Source: a bacterium SCSIO 12844
GTDB lineage: Bacteria; Pseudomonadota; Gammaproteobacteria; Francisellales; Francisellaceae
DNA length: 64,000 nt
Reading direction: 5' to 3'
Assembly: GCA_024397935.1 (NCBI GenBank)
Contig: CP073743.1
Coordinates: forward strand, 2,294,001-2,358,000
The notes beneath the pieces are model-generated. The model ran no database searches. It was not told where the DNA came from and saw only the letters and a list, made by a program, of their open reading frames with translations. Shown here in pieces: positions 14,838-24,456 of this stretch; position 1 is the first letter of the stretch, and every line of letters starts with the position of its first letter. The translations under genes were made by a program, and so were the position numbers.

Positions 14838-15644
14838 TTACCCAAAAATATTCATATTACTTAAATGACTTGAAACTCCCTTTTTAGCTACAATCCAAGG
14901 ACATACTGAATCAGAAGAGCTCACTTGTTGACATGAAAAAACAATATTATCATCCTTCGAGACAAACCCTATATTATTAGGGCAAGTAATTAATCCCTTA
15001 TAGATATGGCACTTTTCAGCTGTTTTAGAAAATTTAACGATATATTGTTTCGATATATCTAAATCTACTCTTTGTGAAGATGAAGATATCTGATTAATTT
15101 TATTACCATACCCATCTGTAAGGCAAGCATCCCCTAGCCCTAAAGTCTTTAGCTCATACCCTTTTACATAGTTACCTACATCAATCGTTATAGAAAGATT
15201 AGCATCACCAGTTTGCTTAATTGACGGGTAGTTTTTACATTCAATTCCATTACAAGTAGCATGAGTTAGAATAAATGGCTCGGCATTATAAGTTTCAATT
15301 ACACTATGCCACCCATCATCTTGGGAACTATGATAATATTTAAAGCTAAGATTGTAATCTTTTCCTTGATATTTTGCTATTGCATTAAAAGCTATATATT
15401 TTGGATTATTAAAGCAATGAGTAAATGCAGTATTAGAATCACTAAAACTAATTTTAATGCTCTTTTTAGGTTCTATTTTATCTGGAATTTCAGATACATC
15501 ATTAATACAATCCATTTCTCCTTTAGAAATAGAGACTGGAAAATTAGTTACATTATGAATTGTAAATGTATAATTCGCAGAGCCAAACACTATATTAGAT
15601 GATAAAAATAAAAAAAATATTATTGTTATAATTTGATAGTTCAT
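14838..15644 (-). CDS. Secreted CxCP-family protein (family member 1)
   Basis: The 268-residue protein has an N-terminal signal peptide (hydrophobic residues about 5-20, cleavage likely near FGSA). A beta-rich N-terminal region begins YTFTIHNVTNFPVSIS. It is followed by the family block 'LGLG' plus 'DGYGNK' and a C-terminal cysteine module C212-x8-C221P-x16-C238-x9-C248P. Three other genes here share this module (38988-39785, 43820-44302, 46121-47089). Even cysteine number plus export suggest disulfides formed in the periplasm or outside; DsbD is encoded nearby. Unlike two of its relatives it is not next to a dotA-like gene. A TATATT-N-AATATA palindrome lies about 50 bases upstream of the ATG. 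Function unknown. Confidence 0.75.
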   Translation of the reverse strand: MNYQIITIIFFLFLSSNIVFGSANYTFTIHNVTNFPVSISKGEMDCINDVSEIPDKIEPKKSIKISFSDSNTAFTHCFNNPKYIAFNAIAKYQGKDYNLSFKYYHSSQDDGWHSVIETYNAEPFILTHATCNGIECKNYPSIKQTGDANLSITIDVGNYVKGYELKTLGLGDACLTDGYGNKINQISSSSQRVDLDISKQYIVKFSKTAEKCHIYKGLITCPNNIGFVSKDDNIVFSCQQVSSSDSVCPWIVAKKGVSSHLSNMNIFG

Positions 15645-16073
15645 TATAAATTAACCTTATTTAATATAAGTGCAACCCGATAGATTTTCATCTATATTTA
15701 ATATATTTTTTATTTAAGTTTCATTTTAAGTATGATGTTTACTGTCAAATAAAAAATGTATAACTTATTATTTAATAAGATAACGGTAATTTGAAATTCA
15801 AATCATGAATATAAGATATAATGATTGAATATATCCTTATTAAACCCTAATTTAAGATAATGGTAGTTATTTAAAATACTTCTTTAAAATTATTATTAAC
15901 AACTGATATTCAAAGCCTTAATTGACTTATCATTAAATTAAAAACAATGCAATACCCTTTACTATAACAAAATAAAATAGCAGGTATCATGATACAAAAT
16001 ACTCTATTTGTCTGATTATATTATATTATGATTTTTCTTGACGCTAAAAATAATAATAGTATAGGGGTTTACA
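15645..16073. other. Intergenic region between divergent genes
   Basis: 429 bases without a gene, very AT-rich, between the secreted protein (leftward) and the first LysR gene (rightward). It holds the palindrome at 15693-15705, a stem ATAGAT/ATCTAT just beside it (about 15680-15695) and a second dyad CTTATTA-TT-TAATAAG (15764-15779). No RNA gene or short coding sequence was recognised. Confidence 0.6.
15693..15705 (-). promoter_or_regulatory. Palindrome TATATT-T-AATATA upstream of secreted protein 1
   Basis: Same 13-base palindrome as found before dotA-like 1, the short family member and the 459-residue gene. Here I do not see the matching -10 box at 17 bases, so it is called as an operator-like site only. 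Confidence 0.45.
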
Positions 16074-16988
16074 TTGAATATTAAAGATCTAAAAATACTA
16101 AAAACAATTATTGATGAAATGAGCATTTCAAAAGCAGCTGATAAAGTTCATTTAACACAACCAGCCGTTAGTAATATTGTCAAAAAATTACGTTATGAGT
16201 TAAATGATGAATTATTTATTAGAAGTGGAAACCAATTATTAATTACCAGCAAAGCAAGAGAAATTTATTCAAAATTAGAAGTCATAGTCGAAAACTATCA
16301 TTCAATCCTTGAAAAGGATAAATTATTTGATCCCTATAATGAGGATTTTAAATTTAAAATTGCCTTTTCAAATCCATTTGCTGATTTTATATCTAAAGCA
16401 ATGTTTGATGAAATTACTAAAAATAATTATAAAGTAAAAATTGAGCTTTCAATGCTGCCAATCATTAATAATTTTGATAGAAATGATCACTACTATGACT
16501 ATATTTTTGCAACTAACTCTGCACCAGAAGATTATATTCAACGTCCCGTTAGTAAACATAAACTAGTTGTAGCACATAAAGGCGCTCTAGACCATGTAAA
16601 AGAAGGTCAGTCAATTACATTGGAAGAATACTGCCAACTTAAACATATTGCTTACTACACAGAAAAATATCCATCTTATTTAACGCAAATAATGGGAGGC
16701 GAGTCACGAAATATTGCATTTGCTGTTAACTCGCCAACAACAGCAATGCAATTATTAGATGAACATCACGTCATTAATATCTGCGAATCTTATGCAAAAT
16801 ATTTAAACTTAAAGTATGTTGATATACCTTTAAACATCCCAGAACTTACACTAAACTACTATATTCCTAGCTGGACTAGAAATTCAGCACCTCATAAATG
16901 GTTACACAATTTTATCAATCAAATAATAACTGAAACAGTTCCATGGCTTAAAGCTGGCAATGATAATACTAATGTTCTTTGTAACTAA
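16074..16988 (+). CDS. LysR-type regulator (tandem copy 1)
   Basis: The 304-residue protein has the LysR winged-helix domain at residues 1-60 (SISKAADKVHLTQPAVSNIVKKL), followed by a substrate-binding domain of the usual length. The start is TTG 16074, supported by AGGGG seven bases upstream and by an exact match of the following residues (MNIKDL) to the next gene's start. The substrate domain contains LVVAHKGALDHV and LLDEHHVI, both shared with the neighbour. It is divergent from the secreted cysteine protein and may act on that region; the effector is unknown. Confidence 0.87.
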   Translation: MNIKDLKILKTIIDEMSISKAADKVHLTQPAVSNIVKKLRYELNDELFIRSGNQLLITSKAREIYSKLEVIVENYHSILEKDKLFDPYNEDFKFKIAFSNPFADFISKAMFDEITKNNYKVKIELSMLPIINNFDRNDHYYDYIFATNSAPEDYIQRPVSKHKLVVAHKGALDHVKEGQSITLEEYCQLKHIAYYTEKYPSYLTQIMGGESRNIAFAVNSPTTAMQLLDEHHVINICESYAKYLNLKYVDIPLNIPELTLNYYIPSWTRNSAPHKWLHNFINQIITETVPWLKAGNDNTNVLCN

Positions 16989-17075
16989 ATAATGACTTCA
17001 AATCAAAGTAGTATATAAGTAACTATTTAAGCTATAATTTATTGAAAGTAATTATAGATTTTATACCTTTGAACA

Positions 17076-17957
17076 ATGAATATTAAAGATTTAATAATTT
17101 TAAAAAAAATAGTTGATGAGAAAAATATCAGCTTAGCTGCTGAAAAGATGCATATCACACAACCAGCTGCTAGCAATATTCTAAAACGTTTACGAGAAAA
17201 ATTTAATGATGAATTAATCATTATTTCAGGCCAATCTTTTATTTTAACGCCGACAATGCAAGATATATATGCTCAAATATCTGTTATTATTGAGACATAT
17301 GAACAAATGATTAATAAGCATTCTGACTTTGACCCTCACTTAAGTGATCTAACTTATAAAATTGGAACTATTTCACCATATCCTGAAATATTCTGTAAAC
17401 CATTATTAAAAACACTGACAACTAATTACCCATCAATTAAAGTTGAGATTGATATCTTGCCTTTATTTTATAACTTTCATAAATATAGTACTGAGTATGA
17501 TCTTATTATTGGCACCTATGAAGCTCCAGATAACTACATTAAAGAATTATTATTTGAAGATCAAATGGTCGTTGCACATAAAGGTGCCCTAGATCATACA
17601 GAAACATTAACACTTGATGAATATATGAACTTAAAACACTTAGTTGGCTTTATTAATGATGAAGAATCTTTTGTCACAAAAGTGTTAAAAAATAGTGATA
17701 CCAGAGATATTAAATTTGCTATTAACTCACAAAGCCATGTAATAGATCTATTAGATGAGCATCATGTTGCAACCGTTTCTAAACTATATGCTAACTATTT
17801 ACAACTTAAATATTTACCTTTCCCTCTAGAAGATGACCGAATTACATGCTGTATATATTACCCATATTGGTTCAAAAATTTACCAAGCAATATTTGGTTT
17901 AGAGAATTAACTAAGAACATTATAACTTCAGAAATTAAACAGTTTTTTGATAATTAA
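17076..17957 (+). CDS. LysR-type regulator (tandem copy 2)
   Basis: The 293-residue paralogue of the preceding gene begins MNIKDLIILKKIVDE with the helix-turn-helix NISLAAEKMHITQPAASNILKRL. By eye it shares about half its residues in the DNA-binding domain with copy 1, and the VVAHKGALDH and LLDEHHV motifs in the sensor domain. The start is an ATG about 90 bases after copy 1. Tandem duplication followed by divergence of the ligand pocket is the simplest reading. No enzyme operon typical of a LysR target is adjacent. Confidence 0.87.
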   Translation: MNIKDLIILKKIVDEKNISLAAEKMHITQPAASNILKRLREKFNDELIIISGQSFILTPTMQDIYAQISVIIETYEQMINKHSDFDPHLSDLTYKIGTISPYPEIFCKPLLKTLTTNYPSIKVEIDILPLFYNFHKYSTEYDLIIGTYEAPDNYIKELLFEDQMVVAHKGALDHTETLTLDEYMNLKHLVGFINDEESFVTKVLKNSDTRDIKFAINSQSHVIDLLDEHHVATVSKLYANYLQLKYLPFPLEDDRITCCIYYPYWFKNLPSNIWFRELTKNIITSEIKQFFDN

Positions 17958-18207
17958 AAAACATAACCTATCAACTGATAGATTAATTAACCACTCATAA
18001 CTGATATTCGCCTTAAAAGATGAATAAAAAGAAAGTTTAAAATGCCACAAATAACTCCAACTACGCTAGAACCTATTATAACTGAAGCTTTATTAATTAA
18101 ATTAACAAATAAATATTAATAATACAATATATAATAGATTTAAATTATATTTAAATTGAATTTTAAAATACAATCTCTCTGAATCAATAAAACTAGAGGG
18201 TTGTAAT

Positions 18208-18660
18208 ATGGACTTATTTGAAATGTTAAAAGAATACTTTAATACTTATGCACTTTATGAAACAAAAGATCTTCGAGAAAATAATATTGACTATAATGAG
18301 AAACTAAAAAATATTACAATACATGATTTTCAGAAAGATGTTCAAGCCTTTTTTCATAAGTATGGCCTTGGCTCTAAAAAAATGAATTATCTTATTGATA
18401 ATCCATCAAATAATATGAAACGCATTCAAGGATTACCTTTGAACGAAGAAAATTTAAAAAAGTTAGGTGATCTAGAAGATATTGAATTAAAGCCATTAAA
18501 ACCAAAAAATGAAACATGGGGAGACTCTCTTGCCAATCACTTTCCAAAAAGAAGACATGCAGTAAAAATATTTTTTCCTTTTATCAGTGAATCTGAAAAA
18601 AGCATTAATGAAAATATAAATGATAAAATGAAAACTGCTTTACATGATATTGGTGAATAA
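18208..18660 (+). CDS. Small protein of unknown function
   Basis: The 150-residue, charged, soluble-looking protein has no signal peptide or known motif. It starts at an ATG preceded by AGAGGG. A segment LPLNEENLKKLGDLEDIELKP is followed by a short basic patch (FPKRRHAVKIFFPF). It stands alone between the LysR pair and the chitinase-like gene, each separated by 100 bases or more, so it probably has its own promoter. Confidence 0.55.
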   Translation: MDLFEMLKEYFNTYALYETKDLRENNIDYNEKLKNITIHDFQKDVQAFFHKYGLGSKKMNYLIDNPSNNMKRIQGLPLNEENLKKLGDLEDIELKPLKPKNETWGDSLANHFPKRRHAVKIFFPFISESEKSINENINDKMKTALHDIGE

Positions 18661-18767
18661 TTTAATTCAATCTATCTAACCTGTTATTAAAATAGTTATC
18701 TGACCTTGAATTAATCATTATCCTAACCTACCTTTATCAATGATTAACAGTAAAACAAGGATGTGGG

Positions 18768-19814
18768 ATGATGAAAAAACTGAACCTAAAATCGACTTTT
18801 ATTTTGACAAGCTTAAGTCTATCTATTGGCTTTCAAACCGCTTATGCAGTTCATGAAAATGGCGTTCCCTGTGGCGCTAAAGATTTAATGGAATACTTAG
18901 CATCTGAAAATGGTTATCAATCAGCAGAAGTGATGTATAAAGAAGCTTTATTTGCCAATGCAGATGGTGCCTGTAATAATCAAAAAACACAACATGGTGT
19001 TGATTGTAGCCATAAAGTTTATACTTATGACGGCTTCATTTCAGCAGCTAAATATTTTCCAACCTTTGCCTGTACTGGTACTTTAGAAGATAGAGTTCGC
19101 GACTTATCCGGGTTTTTTGCTAATGTTGCACAGGAAACCTATGGCGGTGATGGTACGCACTATGACCAAAATGGTGGACTTTATTGGCGGATAGAGAATG
19201 GTGGTCAACCACAAGCTCAGTATGATCCTAACCCTAATGTATTTTTTGCTGATAATGCCTTTACACCAACTGAGTTTTGCATGAACTCTGGAGAAGGCGC
19301 TTATAGTACTGGTGTTTATACATTTGATACAGCTATTGAACCACTTCGCTATAATGCTGTATGGCAAGCAAGTTGTCCTAGCCAATTAAATACACCGATG
19401 GTTGAAGCACTCGGTAGTGGTAACTGGATGGGCCATGGCGCCATTCAATTAACTGGTGATTCTATATTCTATGGTACGGCTGAATATAATACGATTACTG
19501 ACAAAAGTATGTCAGTTAAAGATTTTGCCAACGGCCTATTAAACAATGATGAAATTACTTGGTTTTCAGCACTTTATTATTGGAATGAACCCAAAGCCAA
19601 TCAAGTTACCCAAAATCCACCTGAATATTATATGATTAGTTCCAATGAGAACTGGGGCTTTGGTAATTCAATTTATTATGTTAATGGTGGATGCAATAAT
19701 GCTGAACAGCGTTTAGCATTTTTTGAATACTTTAATGGCGTTTTAACTAAAAATGTTCCCCAAGCTAAAGACACTGAATCACAAGCACAGAAAACTTGTA
19801 GAGCACCATCTTAA
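18768..19814 (+). CDS. Exported GH19-like chitinase/endolysin
   Basis: The 348-residue protein starts with a clear signal peptide (basic MMKKLNLK, hydrophobic core, cleavage near AYA-VHE). The glycoside hydrolase family 19 pattern follows: FFANVAQETYGG with the presumed catalytic E123, then the later GHGAIQLTGDSIFYG segment that corresponds to the 'GRGPIQLT' motif. Family 19 enzymes cut chitin or peptidoglycan-like chains. Numerous cysteines suggest disulfides. It is probably secreted or periplasmic; the target (arthropod, fungal or protist chitin, or cell wall) is not evident. dsbD follows 75 bases downstream on the same strand. Confidence 0.8.
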   Translation: MMKKLNLKSTFILTSLSLSIGFQTAYAVHENGVPCGAKDLMEYLASENGYQSAEVMYKEALFANADGACNNQKTQHGVDCSHKVYTYDGFISAAKYFPTFACTGTLEDRVRDLSGFFANVAQETYGGDGTHYDQNGGLYWRIENGGQPQAQYDPNPNVFFADNAFTPTEFCMNSGEGAYSTGVYTFDTAIEPLRYNAVWQASCPSQLNTPMVEALGSGNWMGHGAIQLTGDSIFYGTAEYNTITDKSMSVKDFANGLLNNDEITWFSALYYWNEPKANQVTQNPPEYYMISSNENWGFGNSIYYVNGGCNNAEQRLAFFEYFNGVLTKNVPQAKDTESQAQKTCRAPS

Positions 19815-19889
19815 TTGGTATCAAAATAGTTTACTAATTATCTTTTAACTTCTATCCTAACAAGATTAGTAATAAAAAAATTATCAAAC

Positions 19890-21749
19890 ATGAAACTAAA
19901 ATCTAGTCGCTTATTTAGCCTATTATTTATCGTGATATTATTTTTTCTATCAAATGCTTATGCCGTTAATAACCCCTTATTTTCCTTTGCATCAACAACA
20001 GCTCAACCACTAGCTAACTCAATCAATACAGAAAATAGTTTCTCATCTAGCTCACCTGATGTCAGTGTTAATGCCTTTTTCCAAAAAAAGGATATCTTGT
20101 TAATTTGGAATATACCGAAGGATGCTAAGCTATATCGTGACCGCATCTCAATAGAACTACTTGATGCAAATAATCTACGACTAGGAGTTGTACACTTTCC
20201 TAAAGCGCAAACATGGCAAGACCCTATATTAGGCCCACAACCTGTTTATACAAATCAATTAAGCTTAAAAATCCCGCTTTATGCTAAAAATAGCCAAGTT
20301 CCACAAGGTGCAAAATTACAAGTTATTTATCAAGCTTGCTTTAAAGAAAAATGCCTACCCTTCCAACGCCAAGTATTTAACATCCAAAATAAAGACGCCT
20401 ATCCACTTGAAGAATTACCTAAAGAAGCAACACAGATTATTAAATCTAAACAAGCTTTGGCTTTAAATAATAAAAATAAAACAACTGATAGTCATAAAGC
20501 GCATTATAGCTTAAGCTCATTATTATCATTACTTGGGTTTGGCTTATTATTAAGCTTTACACCTTGTGTCTTACCAATGCTACCAATTATTTCAGGTGTT
20601 GTTTTAGGCCAAGGTGATACAAATAAACTAAAAGGCTTCTTACTCTCTGTTATTTATGTACTTGGCATGGCATTAACTTATACGATATTAGGTATTGCCA
20701 TTGCGCTTGTTGGTGCAAGTTTTCAAAGTCTTTTTCAAATACCTATCGTATTAGTAATCACGTCCATCTTATTTTTATTATTAGCACTTTCAATGTTCGA
20801 TTTATTTCATATTCGATTACCCCAGAAAGCGCAAAGCTTTATTCACTCTCTACAGGAAAAGCCAAAATCAGGCAGTATGCTAAGTGCTTTTTTCTTTGGT
20901 ATTATCGCTTCATTAATTGTCTCTCCATGTACTAGCGCACCTTTAATTAGTGTCTTAAGCCTTATTGCACAATCTGGTGATTGGATATTTGGTGGCTTAT
21001 CCTTATTTGTTTTATCTATTGGTATGGGAATACCGTTAATCTTAATTGGTACAGGACTTGGCTACTTTGTTCCTAAAACTGGTCCTTGGATGAATGACTT
21101 AAAATACTTGATTGGCGTTTTTATGTTATTAATCGCCATCTGGATTTTAGGGCGTATTTTACCAGGGCATATCACCTTAATTCTTTATGCTATTATCTTA
21201 GTTGGTTATGCAGTCTTTTTAGGCGCATTTGAATCATCAGAGTATCGATTTGATAAGATTAAACGCGCACTTGGCCTGGTATTATTCCTATATGGTGTTA
21301 GCTTATTTATTGGTGCGATGATGGGCAACAGCAATTTATTTAAACCACTAAGCCTTCAGAATGTACAAATTAATGGTCATGTAGAAACGCCCATATCAAA
21401 TACAGAAATAAAAACCGTAACTAACCAAGATGAACTAAACAAAGCACTTGAAACTTACCAAAATGAAGATAAACAAGTTATTTTAGATTTTTATGCACGT
21501 TGGTGTGCTGAATGCCAACTAGTTAGCAAAATGCTGCAATCTGAAAAAGCACAGCAACTACTTCAACAAAATAATACTGTATTAATTAAAGTCGATGCTT
21601 CTGATTACTCAAATGAGATGAACCAAATACTTAAAAAATATCATATCATTGGTTTTCCAACATTAATTAGATTAAACTTAAATCAAACAGAAGTAAATCG
21701 CCACAGTGGTAATCTATCAATCACTCAATTTAAAAGCTTATTAAATTAA
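19890..21749 (+). CDS. dsbD: Thiol:disulfide interchange protein DsbD
   Basis: DsbD moves electrons from cytoplasmic thioredoxin to periplasmic proteins such as DsbC. All three parts are present in 619 residues. After a signal peptide comes the periplasmic alpha domain with its cysteine pair (YQACFKEKCLPF). Next is a polytopic segment from about residue 210 with SFTPCVLPMLP and VSPCTSAPL, the two redox cysteines of the membrane domain. Last is a thioredoxin-like gamma domain with WCAEC near residue 540. Length is normal. The abundance of exported cysteine-rich proteins in this window gives it obvious clients (inference). Its stop overlaps the end of the convergent gene by four bases. Confidence 0.95.
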   Translation: MKLKSSRLFSLLFIVILFFLSNAYAVNNPLFSFASTTAQPLANSINTENSFSSSSPDVSVNAFFQKKDILLIWNIPKDAKLYRDRISIELLDANNLRLGVVHFPKAQTWQDPILGPQPVYTNQLSLKIPLYAKNSQVPQGAKLQVIYQACFKEKCLPFQRQVFNIQNKDAYPLEELPKEATQIIKSKQALALNNKNKTTDSHKAHYSLSSLLSLLGFGLLLSFTPCVLPMLPIISGVVLGQGDTNKLKGFLLSVIYVLGMALTYTILGIAIALVGASFQSLFQIPIVLVITSILFLLLALSMFDLFHIRLPQKAQSFIHSLQEKPKSGSMLSAFFFGIIASLIVSPCTSAPLISVLSLIAQSGDWIFGGLSLFVLSIGMGIPLILIGTGLGYFVPKTGPWMNDLKYLIGVFMLLIAIWILGRILPGHITLILYAIILVGYAVFLGAFESSEYRFDKIKRALGLVLFLYGVSLFIGAMMGNSNLFKPLSLQNVQINGHVETPISNTEIKTVTNQDELNKALETYQNEDKQVILDFYARWCAECQLVSKMLQSEKAQQLLQQNNTVLIKVDASDYSNEMNQILKKYHIIGFPTLIRLNLNQTEVNRHSGNLSITQFKSLLN

Positions 21750-22975
21750 AATCCATTTGTTTGTTCTTGTTTATTTTTATCTCTATCAAAAATACCAGAA
21801 TATATTGGCAAATCAGGACTACTAGCTTTTTCTTGGCGAATCTTTCTATTAACTTCACTAAATATGTTTTTTGCCTCATTTTTAACAAAATAAGGTGATT
21901 TTTTATATTCCTCTAACAATGGTTTATTTTCTTGTTTTGCTATTATTTTTCCATAAAGGCCATCTATTACTTTAGTATTAAATGAGTCAGTACCAACCAC
22001 ATAGCCCGCTACATTCCAACTTCCTTGAAGACCCAGTGCTGAAAAAGCATCATTGGTTTTATCTTTTGCTAATAAAAGCTTTATACTCTCGACACCCTTA
22101 CTTCTTATTGAAAGATTACTTAAAGGATTATAATAACCTGTACCTAACCCCTCACTTGACACAAAAGATTCATCAACTGCTTGTTCAAAAAATGCTTTAA
22201 ACTCAACTGGATTACTTATCCGATAATCATTTATAATTTTTGCACAACTATCTATTGATAATTTTGGCATGACTTCACTCCTTTGATTTAATTTTAGCTT
22301 TTTAGAATCTGATAACATAACCAACTCAAATGGGTCTTCATCTGGCTCATCCATTGATCGTTTTTTTTCTTCACTTTTTTTAACATCACCTAAATTTTTT
22401 GACCACTCACTTAAATCAGGTAAATCACCAAAACTTTTTACTCTTCTTATTGGCATTTCTTCAATTGGCTGTAAAAAAAGTATTTGAGCTTCTTTTTTTA
22501 GTGGTTCTATTGGTACTTCAATACTAGATTGTATTTGTTGTGGTATCATTTGAGTATCATCCTTTTCTCTTGGTGTCTTTGATAAAACAAATGATATATT
22601 TTCTGACTCTGGATAAATGCCATGAAGTGCATAATTATTAGCAGCTAAAATACCTGATTTTAATGTATCTGCATCACTATAATAGGCAGTTTTTCCGCCT
22701 AAGTAAGCCGTATAGGTTATATCTGATAAATTTTTACCTGCACCATATAATAAACCAATGCCACCACCAACTATCATACCAACTGGCACTGTAATTAAAC
22801 CTGCTGGCCCCAATAAGAATCCGGTTGACCCATAAATTGAACCTTTATATACACCTTTAGCTGTTTTACCTAAAGTATCGACAATTGCCCAAGGTGTTGA
22901 AACAAGTATTCCATAAACAGATGAGGTCATAACCGCTGTTGTTTTAACAACTTTTTCACCTATCTCTTCTGGCAT
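21746..22975 (-). CDS. SFNT-domain protein with N-terminal glycine-rich membrane segment
   Basis: The 409-residue protein begins with a hydrophobic, glycine-rich region of about 75 residues (GSTGFLLGPAGLITVPVGMI and similar) that could insert into a membrane. A charged linker follows, then a C-terminal domain ending in LGLQGSWNVAGYVVGTDSFNTK. That domain is shared with both halves of the upstream gene (GLWKIGQEGHW...SFNT and LLADEGEWN...SFNT). The ATG has AAGGAGA upstream and the gap to the preceding gene is only 14 bases, so the two form an operon. No enzyme motif is visible. Candidate effector or host-interaction protein by composition only. Confidence 0.6.
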   Translation of the reverse strand: MPEEIGEKVVKTTAVMTSSVYGILVSTPWAIVDTLGKTAKGVYKGSIYGSTGFLLGPAGLITVPVGMIVGGGIGLLYGAGKNLSDITYTAYLGGKTAYYSDADTLKSGILAANNYALHGIYPESENISFVLSKTPREKDDTQMIPQQIQSSIEVPIEPLKKEAQILFLQPIEEMPIRRVKSFGDLPDLSEWSKNLGDVKKSEEKKRSMDEPDEDPFELVMLSDSKKLKLNQRSEVMPKLSIDSCAKIINDYRISNPVEFKAFFEQAVDESFVSSEGLGTGYYNPLSNLSIRSKGVESIKLLLAKDKTNDAFSALGLQGSWNVAGYVVGTDSFNTKVIDGLYGKIIAKQENKPLLEEYKKSPYFVKNEAKNIFSEVNRKIRQEKASSPDLPIYSGIFDRDKNKQEQTNGF

Positions 22976-22989
22976 GATAATTCTCCTTA

Positions 22990-24288
22990 CTAGTCACCTG
23001 TATAACTTGATGTTGATTGATGGCTGTCAAATTGGTTTCCTGTAGTAAAGAAGCTTGACCTTGGATATTGTGGTTGGTGATAGCTTGGTGTTTTTGTGCC
23101 ACCTAAAACCTTAGTATAAAGATCAATCATTGAAGATGGTGGCTGTTGAGTTGTATGCATTTGAGGCTGATGTGAAGCATATTGTTGTACTGATTGATCA
23201 GACTTTTGCAGTTGATGGTATTGTGATTCATTGGATACTACCACTTCATCTATCTTAGATAGCTCTGCTTTTTTATAGGTATCAAATCCAATTTGCATGT
23301 AATCAGTAAATATTTTTTTTGATATACCAAATAGATCGCGTTTATTATCTGGTAAACTATTTATCTCTCTATATAATGAATAATCTTTTAATATGTTTAA
23401 CTCCGGTAATTTGTCTGCTAAATGTTCAACTAAATAAACAACAAACATTGTGTTAAATGAATTATACATTGAACTTGGTTGGCTATTCCATTCACCTTCA
23501 TCTGCAAGCAATCTAAATGCAGTTGCTGCACTAATCTCATTATTTCTTAGGCAAGTGATTATGTTACTGGTATTTCTAATACGATCTTCGTAATTATAAG
23601 TTTTTCTAATACCAAGCCCTTTAAAATCTGAATAAGCTCTATTTGCTGCTGCTAATACTGCATCTTTAAATAATTCTGAATAATCTGAGCCACTTAAAGC
23701 AACTAATAAATTAGCACACTCTTTTGAATTTAAAGCAACTTTATCAACTATCTGATAATTAGGAAACAATACATATTCATTAATAATAGATTGGTAAATA
23801 TCTTTGGATTCTCGATCAATTCCTTTCGGGTCATCTTGCCATATATCATTTCTCATTTTGATATTATGACAATGCTCAATACAATAAAGTATAAAATATC
23901 GCATAGCTTTTGTATTAAATGAAGGTGTATAAATTACCCCACCTTCACTCCAATGGCCCTCCTGACCAATTTTCCAAAGACCCAGCATCGGTGAAATATT
24001 GCCGCTTTTTACATCATCTTTTATATCTGATGCGCTACTTAAACGACCTTTATGTGTTTCTGATGTCATCCAATCTTGTAATGGTTCATATTTTGAGACA
24101 AACCTAAATGCAGATACAGCCCACCCCCCAACAAAGCTTGATGATTGCGATGCTGTATTAGTGACACCTTTTGCCTGGTCATGATCCTTATAAGCATTTT
24201 CAATTGCATAAATAACTGCATTTTTAAGTGTTTCTTCATCTCGAATGACTTTACGAATTGCCTCTTTTGCAAATTCTTTATCAAACAT
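22990..24288 (-). CDS. Protein with two SFNT domains
   Basis: Start is ATG 24288, directly preceded by GGAGGAGG; an in-frame TTG further upstream would read through that ribosome site. The 432-residue product contains two copies of a domain of about 110 residues. Each begins with a helix (ETLKNAVIYAIENAYKD and SELFKDAVLAAANRAYSD) and ends in G-x-W ... SFNT (GHWSEGGVIYTPSFNT and GEWNSQPSSMYNSFNT). The tail is Gln/Ser/His-rich and disordered. The downstream neighbour carries a third copy. I do not recognise the domain; it may correspond to an existing domain of unknown function in related intracellular bacteria. Confidence 0.62.
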   Translation of the reverse strand: MFDKEFAKEAIRKVIRDEETLKNAVIYAIENAYKDHDQAKGVTNTASQSSSFVGGWAVSAFRFVSKYEPLQDWMTSETHKGRLSSASDIKDDVKSGNISPMLGLWKIGQEGHWSEGGVIYTPSFNTKAMRYFILYCIEHCHNIKMRNDIWQDDPKGIDRESKDIYQSIINEYVLFPNYQIVDKVALNSKECANLLVALSGSDYSELFKDAVLAAANRAYSDFKGLGIRKTYNYEDRIRNTSNIITCLRNNEISAATAFRLLADEGEWNSQPSSMYNSFNTMFVVYLVEHLADKLPELNILKDYSLYREINSLPDNKRDLFGISKKIFTDYMQIGFDTYKKAELSKIDEVVVSNESQYHQLQKSDQSVQQYASHQPQMHTTQQPPSSMIDLYTKVLGGTKTPSYHQPQYPRSSFFTTGNQFDSHQSTSSYTGD

Positions 24289-24456
24289 AAGATACCTCCT
24301 CCATAAGGTCAATCTTTATGTCTGATTGTATAGTAATCGAATTATTTTAGATGCCTATCACTGAAGAAAAAAAATCAATTTAGAAACAATAAATTGGCTA
24401 TTTTATGATAAATAAATGAATTATAAAATAATATTTTGAAATCAAATTTATGATAA

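Noticed and set aside
18042-18119. 25-codon frame MPQITPTTLEP... between LysR copy 2 and the 150-residue gene
   Set aside because: Very short, weak ribosome site, no recognisable relative; cannot be supported as a gene.
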